DNA from: an uncultured Albidovulum sp.
GTDB taxonomy: Bacteria; Pseudomonadota; Alphaproteobacteria; Rhodobacterales; Rhodobacteraceae
Direction: 5' to 3'
Assembly: GCA_913064775.1 (NCBI GenBank)
Contig: CAJYAD010000018.1
Location: 1-64,000 of the forward strand
Length of the DNA: 64,000 nt
Positions 18,104 to 28,289 of this stretch are shown here, in pieces (the first letter of the stretch is position 1; every line of letters starts with the position of its first letter). The notes beneath the pieces were generated by a model, which had not been told where the DNA came from, made no database searches, and saw only the letters and a program-made list of their open reading frames with translations. A program made the translations under genes and the position numbers.

Positions 18104-19693
18104 ATGTCGGACCTTCGCGACGCCGCGATGAACTCGAAAGCCTGGCCGTTCGAGGAAGCCCGCCGCATCCTCAAACGCTATCAGGCCGCGCCGCCCGACA
18201 AGGGCTATGTGCTGTTCGAGACCGGCTATGGCCCCTCGGGCCTGCCCCATATCGGCACCTTCGGCGAGGTCGCGCGCACCACGATGATCCGCCGTGCCTT
18301 CACGGCGATCAGCGACATCCCCACCCGGCTGATCTGCTTCTCGGACGACATGGACGGGATGCGCAAAGTGCCCGAGAACATGCCCAACCAAGAGCTTCTG
18401 CGCGCCAATATCCAGAAGCCGCTGACCTCGGTGCCCGACCCGTTCGGCGAATACGACAGCTTCGGCGACCACAACAACGCGATGCTGCGCCGCTTCCTCG
18501 ACACTTTCGGGTTCGAGTACGAATTCTACTCGGCCACCGAGTTTTACAAGTCCGGCCAGTTCGACGAGATCCTGCTGCGCGCCGCCGAGCGCTATGATGA
18601 GGTCATGGCGGTGATGCTGAAAAGCCTGCGCGAGGAGCGTCAGCAAAGCTATTCGATCTTCCTGCCGATCCACCCCGAGACCGGGCGCGTCCTTTATGTG
18701 CCGATGAAGCATGTCGATGCCAAGGCAGGCACGATCACCTTCGACGACGAGCACGGGCGCGAATGGACGCTGCCGGTCACCGGCGGTCAGGTGAAGCTGC
18801 AGTGGAAGCCCGATTTCGGCGCCCGCTGGGCCGCGCTTGGCGTCGATTTTGAGATGTACGGCAAGGACCATTCCACCAACACCCCGATCTACGACCGCAT
18901 CTGCGAGATCCTGGGCGGCGCCAAGCCCGAGCATTTCAGCTATGAGCTGTTCCTCGACGAGAACGGCGAGAAGATTTCGAAGTCGAAGGGCAACGGGCTG
19001 ACCATCGACGAATGGCTGACCTATGCCTCGACCGAGAGCCTCAGCTATTACATGTTCCTCAAGCCGAAGACGGCGAAGCGGCTTTCCTTTGACGTGATCC
19101 CGAAGGCGGTGGACGAGTACCACCAGCAACTGCGCGCCTATCACGAGACCGACGACGCGGCGAAGCGGCTGAGCAACCCGGTGTGGCATATCCACAACGG
19201 AAACCCGCCGCAAAGCCATATGGTGGTGCCCTTCGCGATGCTGCTGAACCTCGCCTCGGTCGCGGCGGCCGAGGACAAGGCCGGGCTTTGGGGCTTCATC
19301 AAGCGCTACGCCCCCGAGGCCAGCCCCGAGACCAATCCCGATCTGGATGCGGCGGCCGAATTCGCGGTGCGCTACTTCCGCGATTTCGTGGCCCCCACGC
19401 GGAATTTCCGCGCCCCCACCGATGCAGAGCGCGCGGCGATGATGGATCTGCTGGCCCGGCTGAAGGCCTGGGACGGCGGGCTTGACCCCGAAGAGCTGCA
19501 AAGCATGGTCTTCGCGGTCGGCAAAGAGCAGGGGTTCGAGAACCTGCGCGACTGGTTCAAGGCGCTTTACGAGGTGCTGCTGGGCCAAAGCCAGGGTCCG
19601 CGCTTTGGCGGTTTCATCGCGCTCTACGGCGTCGAGGAGACCGTGGCGCTGATCGAAAAGGGCCTCGCCGGGGAATTGCGGATCGCCGACTAG
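18104..19693 (+). CDS. lysS: class I lysyl-tRNA synthetase
   Basis: HIGH-like [10 protein letters not shown] and KISKSKGNG motifs; class I type. Confidence 0.9.
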   Translation: MSDLRDAAMNSKAWPFEEARRILKRYQAAPPDKGYVLFETGYGPSGLPHIGTFGEVARTTMIRRAFTAISDIPTRLICFSDDMDGMRKVPENMPNQELLRANIQKPLTSVPDPFGEYDSFGDHNNAMLRRFLDTFGFEYEFYSATEFYKSGQFDEILLRAAERYDEVMAVMLKSLREERQQSYSIFLPIHPETGRVLYVPMKHVDAKAGTITFDDEHGREWTLPVTGGQVKLQWKPDFGARWAALGVDFEMYGKDHSTNTPIYDRICEILGGAKPEHFSYELFLDENGEKISKSKGNGLTIDEWLTYASTESLSYYMFLKPKTAKRLSFDVIPKAVDEYHQQLRAYHETDDAAKRLSNPVWHIHNGNPPQSHMVVPFAMLLNLASVAAAEDKAGLWGFIKRYAPEASPETNPDLDAAAEFAVRYFRDFVAPTRNFRAPTDAERAAMMDLLARLKAWDGGLDPEELQSMVFAVGKEQGFENLRDWFKALYEVLLGQSQGPRFGGFIALYGVEETVALIEKGLAGELRIAD

Positions 19694-19714
19694 CCCCGAC
19701 TGGCGTGGCCCGCC

Positions 19715-19758
19715 CGATCCTGGCGCGATCCTGGCCCGATTCTGGCCCGATCCTGACG
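19715..19758. repeat. 4 x 11-bp tandem repeat
   Basis: CGATCCTGGCG CGATCCTGGCC CGATTCTGGCC CGATCCTGACG. Confidence 0.85.
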
Positions 19759-19915
19759 CGCCGCGCACCCCTTTGCGCGGTTCCGCCTGCGGCCCCGAGC
19801 CCCTGCGCCCAAGCGTCGCGGCTTGAGGCGGAAAACAAGGCGTTTGGGCCACTGGCCCCCGGTCCGGCGCCGGGGTAAGCAGCCCGGAAAGATTCTACAT
19901 CGCGAAAGGCCCAAG

Positions 19916-20743
19916 ATGCCCGATATGTCGCTATTGCTGCCGATGCTGGCCCTTCTGCTTGTGATCGGCGCCTTCGCCGGGGTGATCTCGGGGCTTTTGG
20001 GCGTGGGCGGCGGGATCATCCTGGTGCCGGCGTTCTTCTACGCCTTCGGCTATCTCGGCTATGGCGGGCCGGGGCATCCGCAGCTGATGCAGATCTCGAT
20101 CGCGACCTCTCTGGCGACGATCATCTTCACCTCGGTGCGCTCGGTGCTGGCGCATCACCGCAAGGGCGCGGTGGATTGGGACATCCTGAAGACCTGGGCG
20201 CCGGGCATCGTGGTCGGCGCGGTGCTGGGCGTGCTGGCGGTGTCGCATCTGCGCACCCATACGCTGCAGGCGATCTTTGGTGAGCTGGCGCTGGTGGTGG
20301 CGGCCTATCTGGGCTTTGGTCGGTCGGATTGGCGGCTGGGGCAGGCGATGCCCAGTGGCTGGTTGCGGGCGCTGCTGTCGCCGCTGATGGGGTTTCTGTC
20401 GGTGCTGATGGGCATCGGCGGCGGCAGCTTCGGCGTGCCACTGATGAGCCTTTACAACATCCCGATCCACCGCGCGGTGGCGACGGCGGCGGGGTTTGGC
20501 GTCACCATCGCGGTGCCCTCGGTGATCGGCTTCATGCTGACCGCGGTGCCGGGCGCGCCGCCATTCTCGGTGGGGGCGGTCAATCTGCCCGCCTTCGTGG
20601 TGATCATCACCATGACCATGATCACCGCGCCCTGGGGGGTGAAGCTGGCCCATGCGATGGACCCGAAGCCGCTGAAGCGGGTCTTTGCGCTGTTTCTGTT
20701 CGTCGTCGCGGCGAACATGATCCGCAAGGCCTTCCTGAACTGA
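19916..20743 (+). CDS. TauE/SafE family sulfite exporter-like membrane protein
   Basis: GVISGLLGVGGGIILVPAFF...GIGGGSFGVPLM. Confidence 0.85.
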   Translation: MPDMSLLLPMLALLLVIGAFAGVISGLLGVGGGIILVPAFFYAFGYLGYGGPGHPQLMQISIATSLATIIFTSVRSVLAHHRKGAVDWDILKTWAPGIVVGAVLGVLAVSHLRTHTLQAIFGELALVVAAYLGFGRSDWRLGQAMPSGWLRALLSPLMGFLSVLMGIGGGSFGVPLMSLYNIPIHRAVATAAGFGVTIAVPSVIGFMLTAVPGAPPFSVGAVNLPAFVVIITMTMITAPWGVKLAHAMDPKPLKRVFALFLFVVAANMIRKAFLN

Positions 20744-20818
20744 ACGGCTCCCGCCCTGGCTGAAAGGCCCCCGTCGCGACCGGCGCCAATCCCGAACGTC
20801 CCCCTCTCAACCGAACGA

Positions 20819-20846
20819 CCCCGGAGACGGCGCATCGCCTCCGGGG
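20819..20846. terminator. hairpin between convergent genes
   Basis: CCCCGGAG/CTCCGGGG. Confidence 0.5.
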
Positions 20847-20892
20847 CCTCGAGCGGGGGTAAGGGAGGAGGAGGGCCCCCGCGCTGACGCCG

Positions 20893-21357
20893 CTAGTTGT
20901 TGAGCAGCGCGTTCAGCAGGCCGACCTCGGCCATGACGGTCATCGTGTTGCGGTTGACCCGCAGGACACGGTCATTGTTGACGATCACATAACGCTCGTC
21001 AGCGTCGGGGCGCGGCAGGTGGTAGGCGCGCCAGTTGGTCAGCGCACGAAAGTCACCGTCGCGCAGGCGCTCGCCGCGATACCAGTTGCTGCTGCGCTCG
21101 CCATAGTCGCGGTGCTCGCGGTGGTATTCGTCGCCATTGCGGTTGCGGTAATAGCCGCGTTGATCCTCTTCGCCGCCGCGCCGATAGGCGCGCTGCTGTT
21201 TGCGCCAGTTGTCGCGCCCATGATCGCGTTGACCGGCGTCAGAGCGGTAATGACCGTCGCCGCCGTCATCGGCAAGGGCAGGGTTGCCCAGTGACAGCGT
21301 CAGCACCGCCGCGGCGGCAGAGATCGACAGGGCCGTCAGGATGGTTTTGCGTTTCAT
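20893..21357 (-). CDS. RcnB-like periplasmic protein
   Basis: Signal peptide, Arg/Tyr-rich middle, RGERLRDGDFRALTNWRAYHLPRPDADERYVIVNNDRVLRV. Confidence 0.65.
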   Translation of the reverse strand: MKRKTILTALSISAAAAVLTLSLGNPALADDGGDGHYRSDAGQRDHGRDNWRKQQRAYRRGGEEDQRGYYRNRNGDEYHREHRDYGERSSNWYRGERLRDGDFRALTNWRAYHLPRPDADERYVIVNNDRVLRVNRNTMTVMAEVGLLNALLNN

Positions 21358-21389
21358 GATTTCCTCCGGGGTTCAAAAGGCGTGGGGGC

Positions 21390-21806
21390 CTAGCCGAGGC
21401 CGAAGATCTTGTCGACCTTCCCGACCGAGGCCACGACCTTCCAATTGTGCGTGTCGACCCGCAGCACCTGGGTGCCAAGCGCGACATAGGCCTGACCAGC
21501 AGGGGGGCTCGGCAGGCGATAGCGCCGGTAGGAGGTGAGCAGGTGGAAGTTGAAGCTTCCGATCCGGTCACCCGCGCGCCAGACCCGTTCATATTGGCTA
21601 TTGCCCCATGGGTTCAGCACCGCGCCGCCGTCCGCGGCCGTGGCCCGGGGGGCAGTGGCGGTGGCGGCCATGGCGGGGCGCGCCTCGGGGCGCGGGCTTT
21701 GCGACGGCGCCCCGGCCAGGGCGCTGGTGCCGAGGCCAAGCGCGGTGATGGCGGCAGCGGCGGCGGACAGCGGGGTGATCCGGGGCGTGAGGGATGCGCG
21801 TATCAT
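21390..21806 (-). CDS. second RcnB-like periplasmic protein
   Basis: Signal peptide; WRAGDRIGSFNFHLLTSYRRYRLPSPPAGQAYVALGTQVLRVD. Confidence 0.6.
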   Translation of the reverse strand: MIRASLTPRITPLSAAAAAITALGLGTSALAGAPSQSPRPEARPAMAATATAPRATAADGGAVLNPWGNSQYERVWRAGDRIGSFNFHLLTSYRRYRLPSPPAGQAYVALGTQVLRVDTHNWKVVASVGKVDKIFGLG

Positions 21807-22054
21807 CGTTTCCTCCGGGGAAGACAGGTTGCCCCGATAACCCCGCAGGCGGCCTTCGGGTTCCGGCGCGATCAACGGCGCGGGACACAAGGTCGTGGGG
21901 GTAATGTGAGGGATGATCCGCAGGAAATTGATATTGCGGGGAATATCAAAGGCGCGCTGGTCGGGCGAAAGCGGGCCGCGCCAGACCCGCCTGTCGCCCG
22001 GCACGCGCCCAAGCGGCAGGCGCGTGCCTTGTCTGGCCGGCTAAGGGGGCGCCG

Positions 22055-22927
22055 TCAGCCCCGGCCGCGTTTCTCGAACCGTGGCAGCATGGCCGAGAAG
22101 TCGCGGCCCGCGCCGTCCTCTTGCTCGACGAATTGCGCGTAAAGCGCCATCGCCATCGCGCCCAGCGGCGTGTCGGCATCGGCGGCCTCGGCGGCCTGCT
22201 GCGACAGGCGCAGATCCTTCAGCATCAGATCGGCGGCAAAGCCCGGCTTGTAGCCGTTGTCGGCCGGGCTTTGCGGGCCGACGCCGGGCGCCGGGCAATA
22301 GGCGTTCATCGACCAGCTGTAGCCCGAGGAGGTCGAGACCACATCGAACATCTTTTGCCGGTCGAGGCCCAGCTTGTCGGCCAGCGCGAAGGCCTCGCAG
22401 GTGACGATCATGGTGGCGCCGAGGATCATGTTGTTGCAGATCTTCGCCGCCTGCCCGCTGCCCGAGGGGCCGCAATGCACCGCCTTCTGGCCCATCACCT
22501 CGAACAGCGGCGCGACCGTCGCGAAGGAGGCGTCATCGCCGCCCACCATGAAGGTCAGCGTGCCCGCCGTGGCGCCGCCGACCCCGCCCGAGACCGGCGC
22601 GTCCAGCGCCCCGAAGCCCGCCGCGCGCGCCTGATCGGCCACCGCGCGGGCACTTTCCACGTCGACGGTGGAGCAATCGCAAAACACCGCGCCGGCGGCC
22701 ATCGCGGGGATGATCTGATCGGCCACGCCGCGCAGGATCTTGCCGTTCGGCAGCATGGTGATCACCACCTCGGCGCCGTCGGTCGCGGCGGCGGCGGTGG
22801 CGGCGCGGGTGACGCCCTCGGGGCAAGAGACGGCGGGGTCGAAGCCCGTCACCTGATGCCCAGCGGCGACCAGGTTGGCGGCCATGGGCGCGCCCATGTT
22901 GCCAAGTCCGATGAATCCGATCTTCAT
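22055..22927 (-). CDS. mmsB: 3-hydroxyisobutyrate dehydrogenase
   Basis: MKIGFIGLGNMGAPMAANL...DAPVSGGVGGATAGTL; valine-catabolism context. Confidence 0.88.
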   Translation of the reverse strand: MKIGFIGLGNMGAPMAANLVAAGHQVTGFDPAVSCPEGVTRAATAAAATDGAEVVITMLPNGKILRGVADQIIPAMAAGAVFCDCSTVDVESARAVADQARAAGFGALDAPVSGGVGGATAGTLTFMVGGDDASFATVAPLFEVMGQKAVHCGPSGSGQAAKICNNMILGATMIVTCEAFALADKLGLDRQKMFDVVSTSSGYSWSMNAYCPAPGVGPQSPADNGYKPGFAADLMLKDLRLSQQAAEAADADTPLGAMAMALYAQFVEQEDGAGRDFSAMLPRFEKRGRG

Positions 22928-23979
22928 GCGCTTTCCTCCTCGAAAGTCAGCTCTTCGTCGCCCAGCGGCGCCAGCATCGCCGCGACTTCCGCCTCGGGGG
23001 GCTCGCCCCCGGCGTGGCGCCAGCGGGGGTTGCGGTCCTTGTCGATGATCTGGGCGCGGATCCCTTCGAGGAAATCCGCGTGCTGCATCGCACGATGGGT
23101 GAAACGGTATTCCAGCATCAGCGCATGGCGCAGGTCGGGCGCGCGACGCACCGCCTGCAACAGCGCCAGCGTCGCCGCCACCGACAGCGGCGAGGCCCGG
23201 TTCAGTGCCTTGGCGGTGTCCGCGCCAAAGCCTTCCCCGGCCGCCGTCAGCGCGGCGCGGATCGTGGCCAGATCGGCCGTGCCGAAGGCGCGGTCGATCT
23301 GCGGGCGCAACCCCTCCAGCCGGCCCTGAGGCGGGGGCGCGGCGGCCCGGGCAATGGCGTCGGGCGTGCTGGTTTCCACCAGCGCCGCGCGCAGGGCGGG
23401 CCAGGCGTCGTGGGGCACGAAATGATCGGCAAATCCGGCAAGGATCGCATCCGCCGGGCCCATCCGTGCGCCGGTGGTGCCCAGATAGTCGCCCAGCCGC
23501 CCCGGCGCGCGCGCCAAAAGGAAGGTGCCGCCGACATCGGGGATCAGGCCGATGCCGCATTCGGGCATCGACATCTGGGTGCTTTCGCACACCACCCGGT
23601 GACCGACGTGACAGCCAAGGCCGACACCGCCCCCCATGACGAAGCCCTGCATCAGGCTGACCACGGGTTTGGGATACTCGAAAAGCCGCGCGTTGGTGCG
23701 GTATTCCTCGCGCCAGAAGGTCTGGCCGGGGGCGTAATCGCCACGGATCCCCTGGGCATAGATCGCCGCGATGTCGCCGCCGGCGCAGAAGGCACGATCG
23801 CCCGCCGCCTCGATCAGCACCAGATCCACCGCCGGATCGGACTGCCAGGCGATCAGCGCCGCGTCAATGTCGCGGCACATCGCATGGGTCAGCGCGTTCA
23901 GCGCCTGAGGTCGGGTCAGCCGCAGGACGCCGGCGCGGCCCTCGATCCCGATCTCGACGTCCTGGGTGTCGGCTGCCAT
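22924..23979 (-). CDS. enoyl-CoA hydratase/isomerase family (3-hydroxyisobutyryl-CoA hydrolase-like)
   Basis: AFCAGGDIAAIYAQG...MQGFVMGGGVGLGCH; operon context. Confidence 0.85.
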   Translation of the reverse strand: MAADTQDVEIGIEGRAGVLRLTRPQALNALTHAMCRDIDAALIAWQSDPAVDLVLIEAAGDRAFCAGGDIAAIYAQGIRGDYAPGQTFWREEYRTNARLFEYPKPVVSLMQGFVMGGGVGLGCHVGHRVVCESTQMSMPECGIGLIPDVGGTFLLARAPGRLGDYLGTTGARMGPADAILAGFADHFVPHDAWPALRAALVETSTPDAIARAAAPPPQGRLEGLRPQIDRAFGTADLATIRAALTAAGEGFGADTAKALNRASPLSVAATLALLQAVRRAPDLRHALMLEYRFTHRAMQHADFLEGIRAQIIDKDRNPRWRHAGGEPPEAEVAAMLAPLGDEELTFEEESA

Positions 23980-25124
23980 CAGCCGCGCTCCGCCAGCATT
24001 GCGCGGCTGATGATCAGGCGCATGATCTCGTTGGTGCCCTCAAGGATCTGGTGCACGCGCAGGTCGCGCACGATCTTCTCGATCCCGTAATCGGCCAGAT
24101 AGCCGTAGCCGCCATGCAGTTGCAGGCATTGGTTGGCGACATCAAAGGCCGAGTCCGTGACGTAGAGCTTGGCCATGGCGCAGAATTTGGTGGCGTCGGG
24201 GGCGGCATTGTCCAGCTTCCAGGCCGCCTGACGCAGGAAGATGCGGGCCGATTGCAGCTTTACCTCCATCTCGGCCAGCCGGAATTGCAGCGCCTGGAAC
24301 TGGTCGATGGGGCGGCCGAACGCCTTGCGCTCGCCCATATAGGTCAGCGTCGCGTTCAGCGCCGCCTGCGCGCCGCCCAGGGCTGAGGCCGCGATGTTCA
24401 GCCGCCCGCCGTCCAGCCCGGCCATGGCATAGCTGAAGCCGCGGCCTTCCTGACCCAGCAGGTTCGCCGCCGGCACCTTGCAATCGTCGAACTGCACCTG
24501 CGCGGTGGGCTGGGCGCGCCAGCCCATCTTGTCCTCTAGCCCGCCAAAGGACAGGCCTTCGCTGCCGTCCTCGACGATCAGGGTGGAAATGCCCTTGGGG
24601 CCGTCCTCGCCGGTGCGGCACATCACGACATAGACGTCGGAATAGCCGCCGCCCGAGATGAACGCCTTGGTGCCGTTCATCACATAGCCGTCGTTGGTCT
24701 TCTCGGCCCGGCAGCGCAGCGCCGCCGCGTCCGAGCCCGATTCCGGTTCAGTCAGCGCGTAGGAGAACACCTTGTCCATGCGGGTCAGCGCCGGCAGCCA
24801 GGCGGACTTGACCTCGGGGCTGGCGAACTTGTCGATCATGCCGCCGCACATGTTGTGGATCGACAGGAACGATCCCACCGCCGGGCAGGACATCGCCAGC
24901 GCCTCGAACACTAGCGTGGCATCCAGCCGCGTCAGGCCCGACCCGCCGTATTCCTCGGACACGTAGATCCCGCCCAGACCCAGCTCGCCGACCTTGGGCC
25001 ACAGATCCTTGGGGATGGTGCCTTGGGCTTCCCAGGCGCGGGCATGCGGGGCGATGTGCTCTTGCCCGAAGTCCCGGGCCATCTCGAAGATGGCTTGCTG
25101 CTCTTCGCTCAGTGCAAAATCCAT
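23979..25124 (-). CDS. acyl-CoA dehydrogenase (isobutyryl-CoA dehydrogenase-like)
   Basis: ACAD motifs: YALTEPESGSDAAALRCRAE and QLHGGYGYLADYGIEKIVRDLRVHQILEGTNEIMRL. Confidence 0.9.
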   Translation of the reverse strand: MDFALSEEQQAIFEMARDFGQEHIAPHARAWEAQGTIPKDLWPKVGELGLGGIYVSEEYGGSGLTRLDATLVFEALAMSCPAVGSFLSIHNMCGGMIDKFASPEVKSAWLPALTRMDKVFSYALTEPESGSDAAALRCRAEKTNDGYVMNGTKAFISGGGYSDVYVVMCRTGEDGPKGISTLIVEDGSEGLSFGGLEDKMGWRAQPTAQVQFDDCKVPAANLLGQEGRGFSYAMAGLDGGRLNIAASALGGAQAALNATLTYMGERKAFGRPIDQFQALQFRLAEMEVKLQSARIFLRQAAWKLDNAAPDATKFCAMAKLYVTDSAFDVANQCLQLHGGYGYLADYGIEKIVRDLRVHQILEGTNEIMRLIISRAMLAERG

Positions 25125-25213
25125 GAACGCCTCCCGCCGAATGAATTGAACGCTTGTTTAATTCGCAAATCCCGGGGCCCCTTTGCAAGCCCGAAACTGG
25201 GGCGGGGCGCGGA

Positions 25214-25633
25214 TTATCCGGCGCCGGCCAGCAATTCGGTCAGGCTGCGCTCTGGCTGGCCGAGGATTTCCAGCGCCTCGGCCTCGGTCTCGGCGGTGCG
25301 CATCACGATCCCGTCGAGCCCATCCCACGAGCGGCGCACGATCGCGGCCATCTCATGGGTGATGCGGGTGGGCGCGAAATAGACCATCACCGTCTGGCGA
25401 CCCTGTTCGAGGAACAGATCGGCCTTCTGCGCCTGGATCTGCAGAAGCCGGGTGTAATCCGCATCATACCCGGTCACCGCCGCCAGATCGATCAATTGCT
25501 TCTGGCCCGGGGCGCGGTCCGGGTGGCGGCTGTAGGCGCCGAGGGCCGCGACGGTGTCGTCGTGATGCACGTATCCTTCATACCGGACATAGACCAGACC
25601 CCGACGCGGAAGGATGGTGAAGCTGACCGACAT
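25214..25633 (-). CDS. hypothetical protein
   Basis: Plausible coding ORF within the catabolic cluster; start assigned at MSVSFT. Confidence 0.6.
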   Translation of the reverse strand: MSVSFTILPRRGLVYVRYEGYVHHDDTVAALGAYSRHPDRAPGQKQLIDLAAVTGYDADYTRLLQIQAQKADLFLEQGRQTVMVYFAPTRITHEMAAIVRRSWDGLDGIVMRTAETEAEALEILGQPERSLTELLAGAG

Positions 25634-25714
25634 GAAGGCTCCGTAAAGTGCATTAAACAAGAAAGGGGCGCCGGCATTCACCGGCACCCCTAGTTTATCA
25701 ACGAAAATGGCGCG

Positions 25715-27214
25715 TTAGTCCATCTGCTTGAAATGGAACTCGCCGCCTTCCTTGATGCCCGAGAACCAGCGCTGGGTGACAGTCTTGGTGCGGGTGTAGA
25801 ACTTGAAGGCGTCGGGGCCGTACTGGTTGAGATCGCCAAAGGCCGATTTCTTCCAGCCGCCGAAGCTGTGATAGGACAGCGGCACCGGGATCGGGAAGTT
25901 GATGCCGACCATGCCGACATTCACCTTGTTGGCGAAATCGCGCGCGGTGTCGCCATCGGCGGTGAAGATCGCGGTGCCGTTGCCGAAGGGGTTGTCCTTC
26001 ACCAGCGCCAGCGCCTCGTCATAGGATTTCGCGCGCACCTGGCTGAGGACCGGGCCGAAGATTTCTTCGCGGTAGATATCCATCTCGGGCGTGACGTTGT
26101 CGAACAGCGAGGCGCCGACGAAGAAGCCATTCTCATAGCCCTGCAGCGAGAAGCCGCGCCCGTCGACCACCAGCTTGGCGCCCTGCTTGACGCCGGTTTC
26201 GACCAGAGCGTCGATCCGCGCCTTGGCCTGGGCGGTGATGACCGGGCCGAAATCGACATCCGCGCCGGCGGTATAGGGGCCGACCTTCAGCTTTTCGATC
26301 CGCGGGATCAGCCGCTCGATCAGCGCGTCGGCGGTCTTTTCGCCCACCGGCACCGCGACCGAGATCGCCATGCAGCGTTCGCCCGCCGCGCCGAAGCCCG
26401 CGCCCACCAGCGCGTCGGCGGCCTTGTCGAGATCCGCGTCGGGCATGATGACCATGTGGTTCTTGGCGCCGCCGAAGCATTGGGCGCGCTTGCCGTTGGT
26501 TGCCGCGCGGCCATAGATATACTGCGCGATCGGGGTAGAGCCGACAAAACCCACGGCCTGGACCGTGTCATTGTCGAGGATCGCGTCGACCGCTTCCTTG
26601 TCGCCGTTGATGACCTGCAGCACGCCATCGGGCAGGCCGGCCTCTTTCAGCAGTTCCGCCAGACGCAGCGAGGTCGAGGGGCAGCGCTCGGACGGCTTCA
26701 GGATCATCGCGTTGCCCGAGGACAGCGCCGGGCCCATCTTCCACAGCGGGATCATCGCGGGGAAGTTGAACGGGGTGATGCCGGCAACGACGCCCAGCGG
26801 CTGGCGCATCGAATAGAGGTCGATGCCGGGGCCGCCGTCATTGGTGTATTCGCCCTTCAGCATATGGGGGGCGCCCATGCAGACCTCGATCACCTCAAGC
26901 CCGCGCTGCACGTCGCCGCGCCCGTCGGGCAGGGTCTTGCCGTGCTCGCGGCTGACCAGTTCGGCCAGCTCGTCCATGTGCTTGTTGATCAGATCGCCGA
27001 AGGCCATCATCACGCGGGCGCGGCGCTGCGGATTGGTCGCGGCCCAGCCTTCCTGTGCCACGGCAGCGGCGGCGATGGCGGCGTCCATCTCGGCCTTGGT
27101 GGCCAGCGGCACACGGGCCTGCACCTCGCCGGTGGCGGGGTTCATGACATCGGCAAAACGTCCCGACGTGCCCTTGACGTGCTGGCCGCCGATCCAATGG
27201 GTAAGTTCTTGCAT
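25715..27214 (-). CDS. mmsA: methylmalonate-semialdehyde dehydrogenase
   Basis: HWIGGQHVKGTSGRFADVMNPATGEV...GEEMDIYREEIFGPVL-type ALDH motifs. Confidence 0.92.
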   Translation of the reverse strand: MQELTHWIGGQHVKGTSGRFADVMNPATGEVQARVPLATKAEMDAAIAAAAVAQEGWAATNPQRRARVMMAFGDLINKHMDELAELVSREHGKTLPDGRGDVQRGLEVIEVCMGAPHMLKGEYTNDGGPGIDLYSMRQPLGVVAGITPFNFPAMIPLWKMGPALSSGNAMILKPSERCPSTSLRLAELLKEAGLPDGVLQVINGDKEAVDAILDNDTVQAVGFVGSTPIAQYIYGRAATNGKRAQCFGGAKNHMVIMPDADLDKAADALVGAGFGAAGERCMAISVAVPVGEKTADALIERLIPRIEKLKVGPYTAGADVDFGPVITAQAKARIDALVETGVKQGAKLVVDGRGFSLQGYENGFFVGASLFDNVTPEMDIYREEIFGPVLSQVRAKSYDEALALVKDNPFGNGTAIFTADGDTARDFANKVNVGMVGINFPIPVPLSYHSFGGWKKSAFGDLNQYGPDAFKFYTRTKTVTQRWFSGIKEGGEFHFKQMD

Positions 27215-27346
27215 CCTATCCTCCCGGATTTGGTTCTGGTGCAGCATAGGCTTGCGTTTTTGCCGGATAAAGGGGCAAGTTCTCAAAAGCGTTTTGCATA
27301 TTTGCAGATGCGGCGGGCGTATTTGGCGAACAATGAAAGCGGCGGG

Positions 27347-28240
27347 ATGGCGGATTGGGATGATCTGAAGGTGTTTCTGGCGGTGGCGCGGGCCGAAAGC
27401 CTGAGCCGGGCGGGGCAGGTGCTGCGCATCGATCCGGCGACAGCGGGGCGGCGGGTGGCGCGGCTGGAGGAGGCCTTGGGGGCGCGGCTTTTCGCCAAGT
27501 CGCCGCAGGGCTATGCGCTGACCGCGGCCGGGGCGCGGCTGCTGGATCACGCGGTCCGGGCCGAGCAGGCGGTGGCCGGCGCGATCAGCGAGCTGCGCGA
27601 CGAGGCCGATCTTTTGTCGGGCCAGATCCGCATCGGCGCGCCGGATGGCTGCGCCGCCTATATCCTGCCGCAGGTGGTGGCGCGGATCGCGGCCGAGCAT
27701 CCGGGGCTGGAGGTGCAGATCGTGTCCCTGCCGCGCGTCTTCAGCCTGTCGAAGCGCGAGGCCGACATGGCAATCGGCGTCAGCCCGCCGGCGGCGGGGC
27801 GGCTGTCGGTGCAGAAGCTGACCGATTATCACCTGCATCTGGCCGCCAGCCGCGACTATCTTTCCCGCCACCCGCCGATCGAAAGCCCTGCCGATCTGAA
27901 GGCGCATCGCTTCGTCGGCTACATCCCCGACATGATCTTCGACAAAGAGCTGGACTATCTGGACGAGGCCGGCGGCGCGGCCTTGGCGTTGGCGTCGAAC
28001 TCGATCGCGGTGCAACTGGCCTGGGCGCGGCAGGGGGCGGGGCTGGCGGTGATCCATGCCTTTATGATGCCCGGCGCGCCGGAACTGGTGCCGGTGCTGC
28101 CAGACCAGATCCGCCTGACCCGGGCCTATTGGCTGATCCGCCACCCCGATGACCGAAGGGTCGAACGGCTGAACCGCTTCGCCGAGCTGATCGCCCACGG
28201 GGTGCGGCGTGAGGTCGCACGACTGGAGCGACCGGCGTGA
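27347..28240 (+). CDS. LysR-family transcriptional regulator
   Basis: WDDLKVFLAVARAESLSRAGQVLRIDPATAGRRVARLEEALGARLF; divergent from mmsA. Confidence 0.88.
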   Translation: MADWDDLKVFLAVARAESLSRAGQVLRIDPATAGRRVARLEEALGARLFAKSPQGYALTAAGARLLDHAVRAEQAVAGAISELRDEADLLSGQIRIGAPDGCAAYILPQVVARIAAEHPGLEVQIVSLPRVFSLSKREADMAIGVSPPAAGRLSVQKLTDYHLHLAASRDYLSRHPPIESPADLKAHRFVGYIPDMIFDKELDYLDEAGGAALALASNSIAVQLAWARQGAGLAVIHAFMMPGAPELVPVLPDQIRLTRAYWLIRHPDDRRVERLNRFAELIAHGVRREVARLERPA

Positions 28241-28263
28241 ACGAAAGCTGCCGCGCGGTCGCC

Positions 28264-28289
28264 GGGGCGGGGCGGGGCCGGGGCCGGGG
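28264..28289 (+). other. predicted G-quadruplex motif
   Basis: Five GGGG tracts separated by C, C, CC, CC. Confidence 0.7.

Noticed and set aside
17639-19852. 737-aa minus-strand ORF antisense to lysS
   Set aside because: Shadow ORF; translation lacks recognisable domains and overlaps a well supported synthetase.
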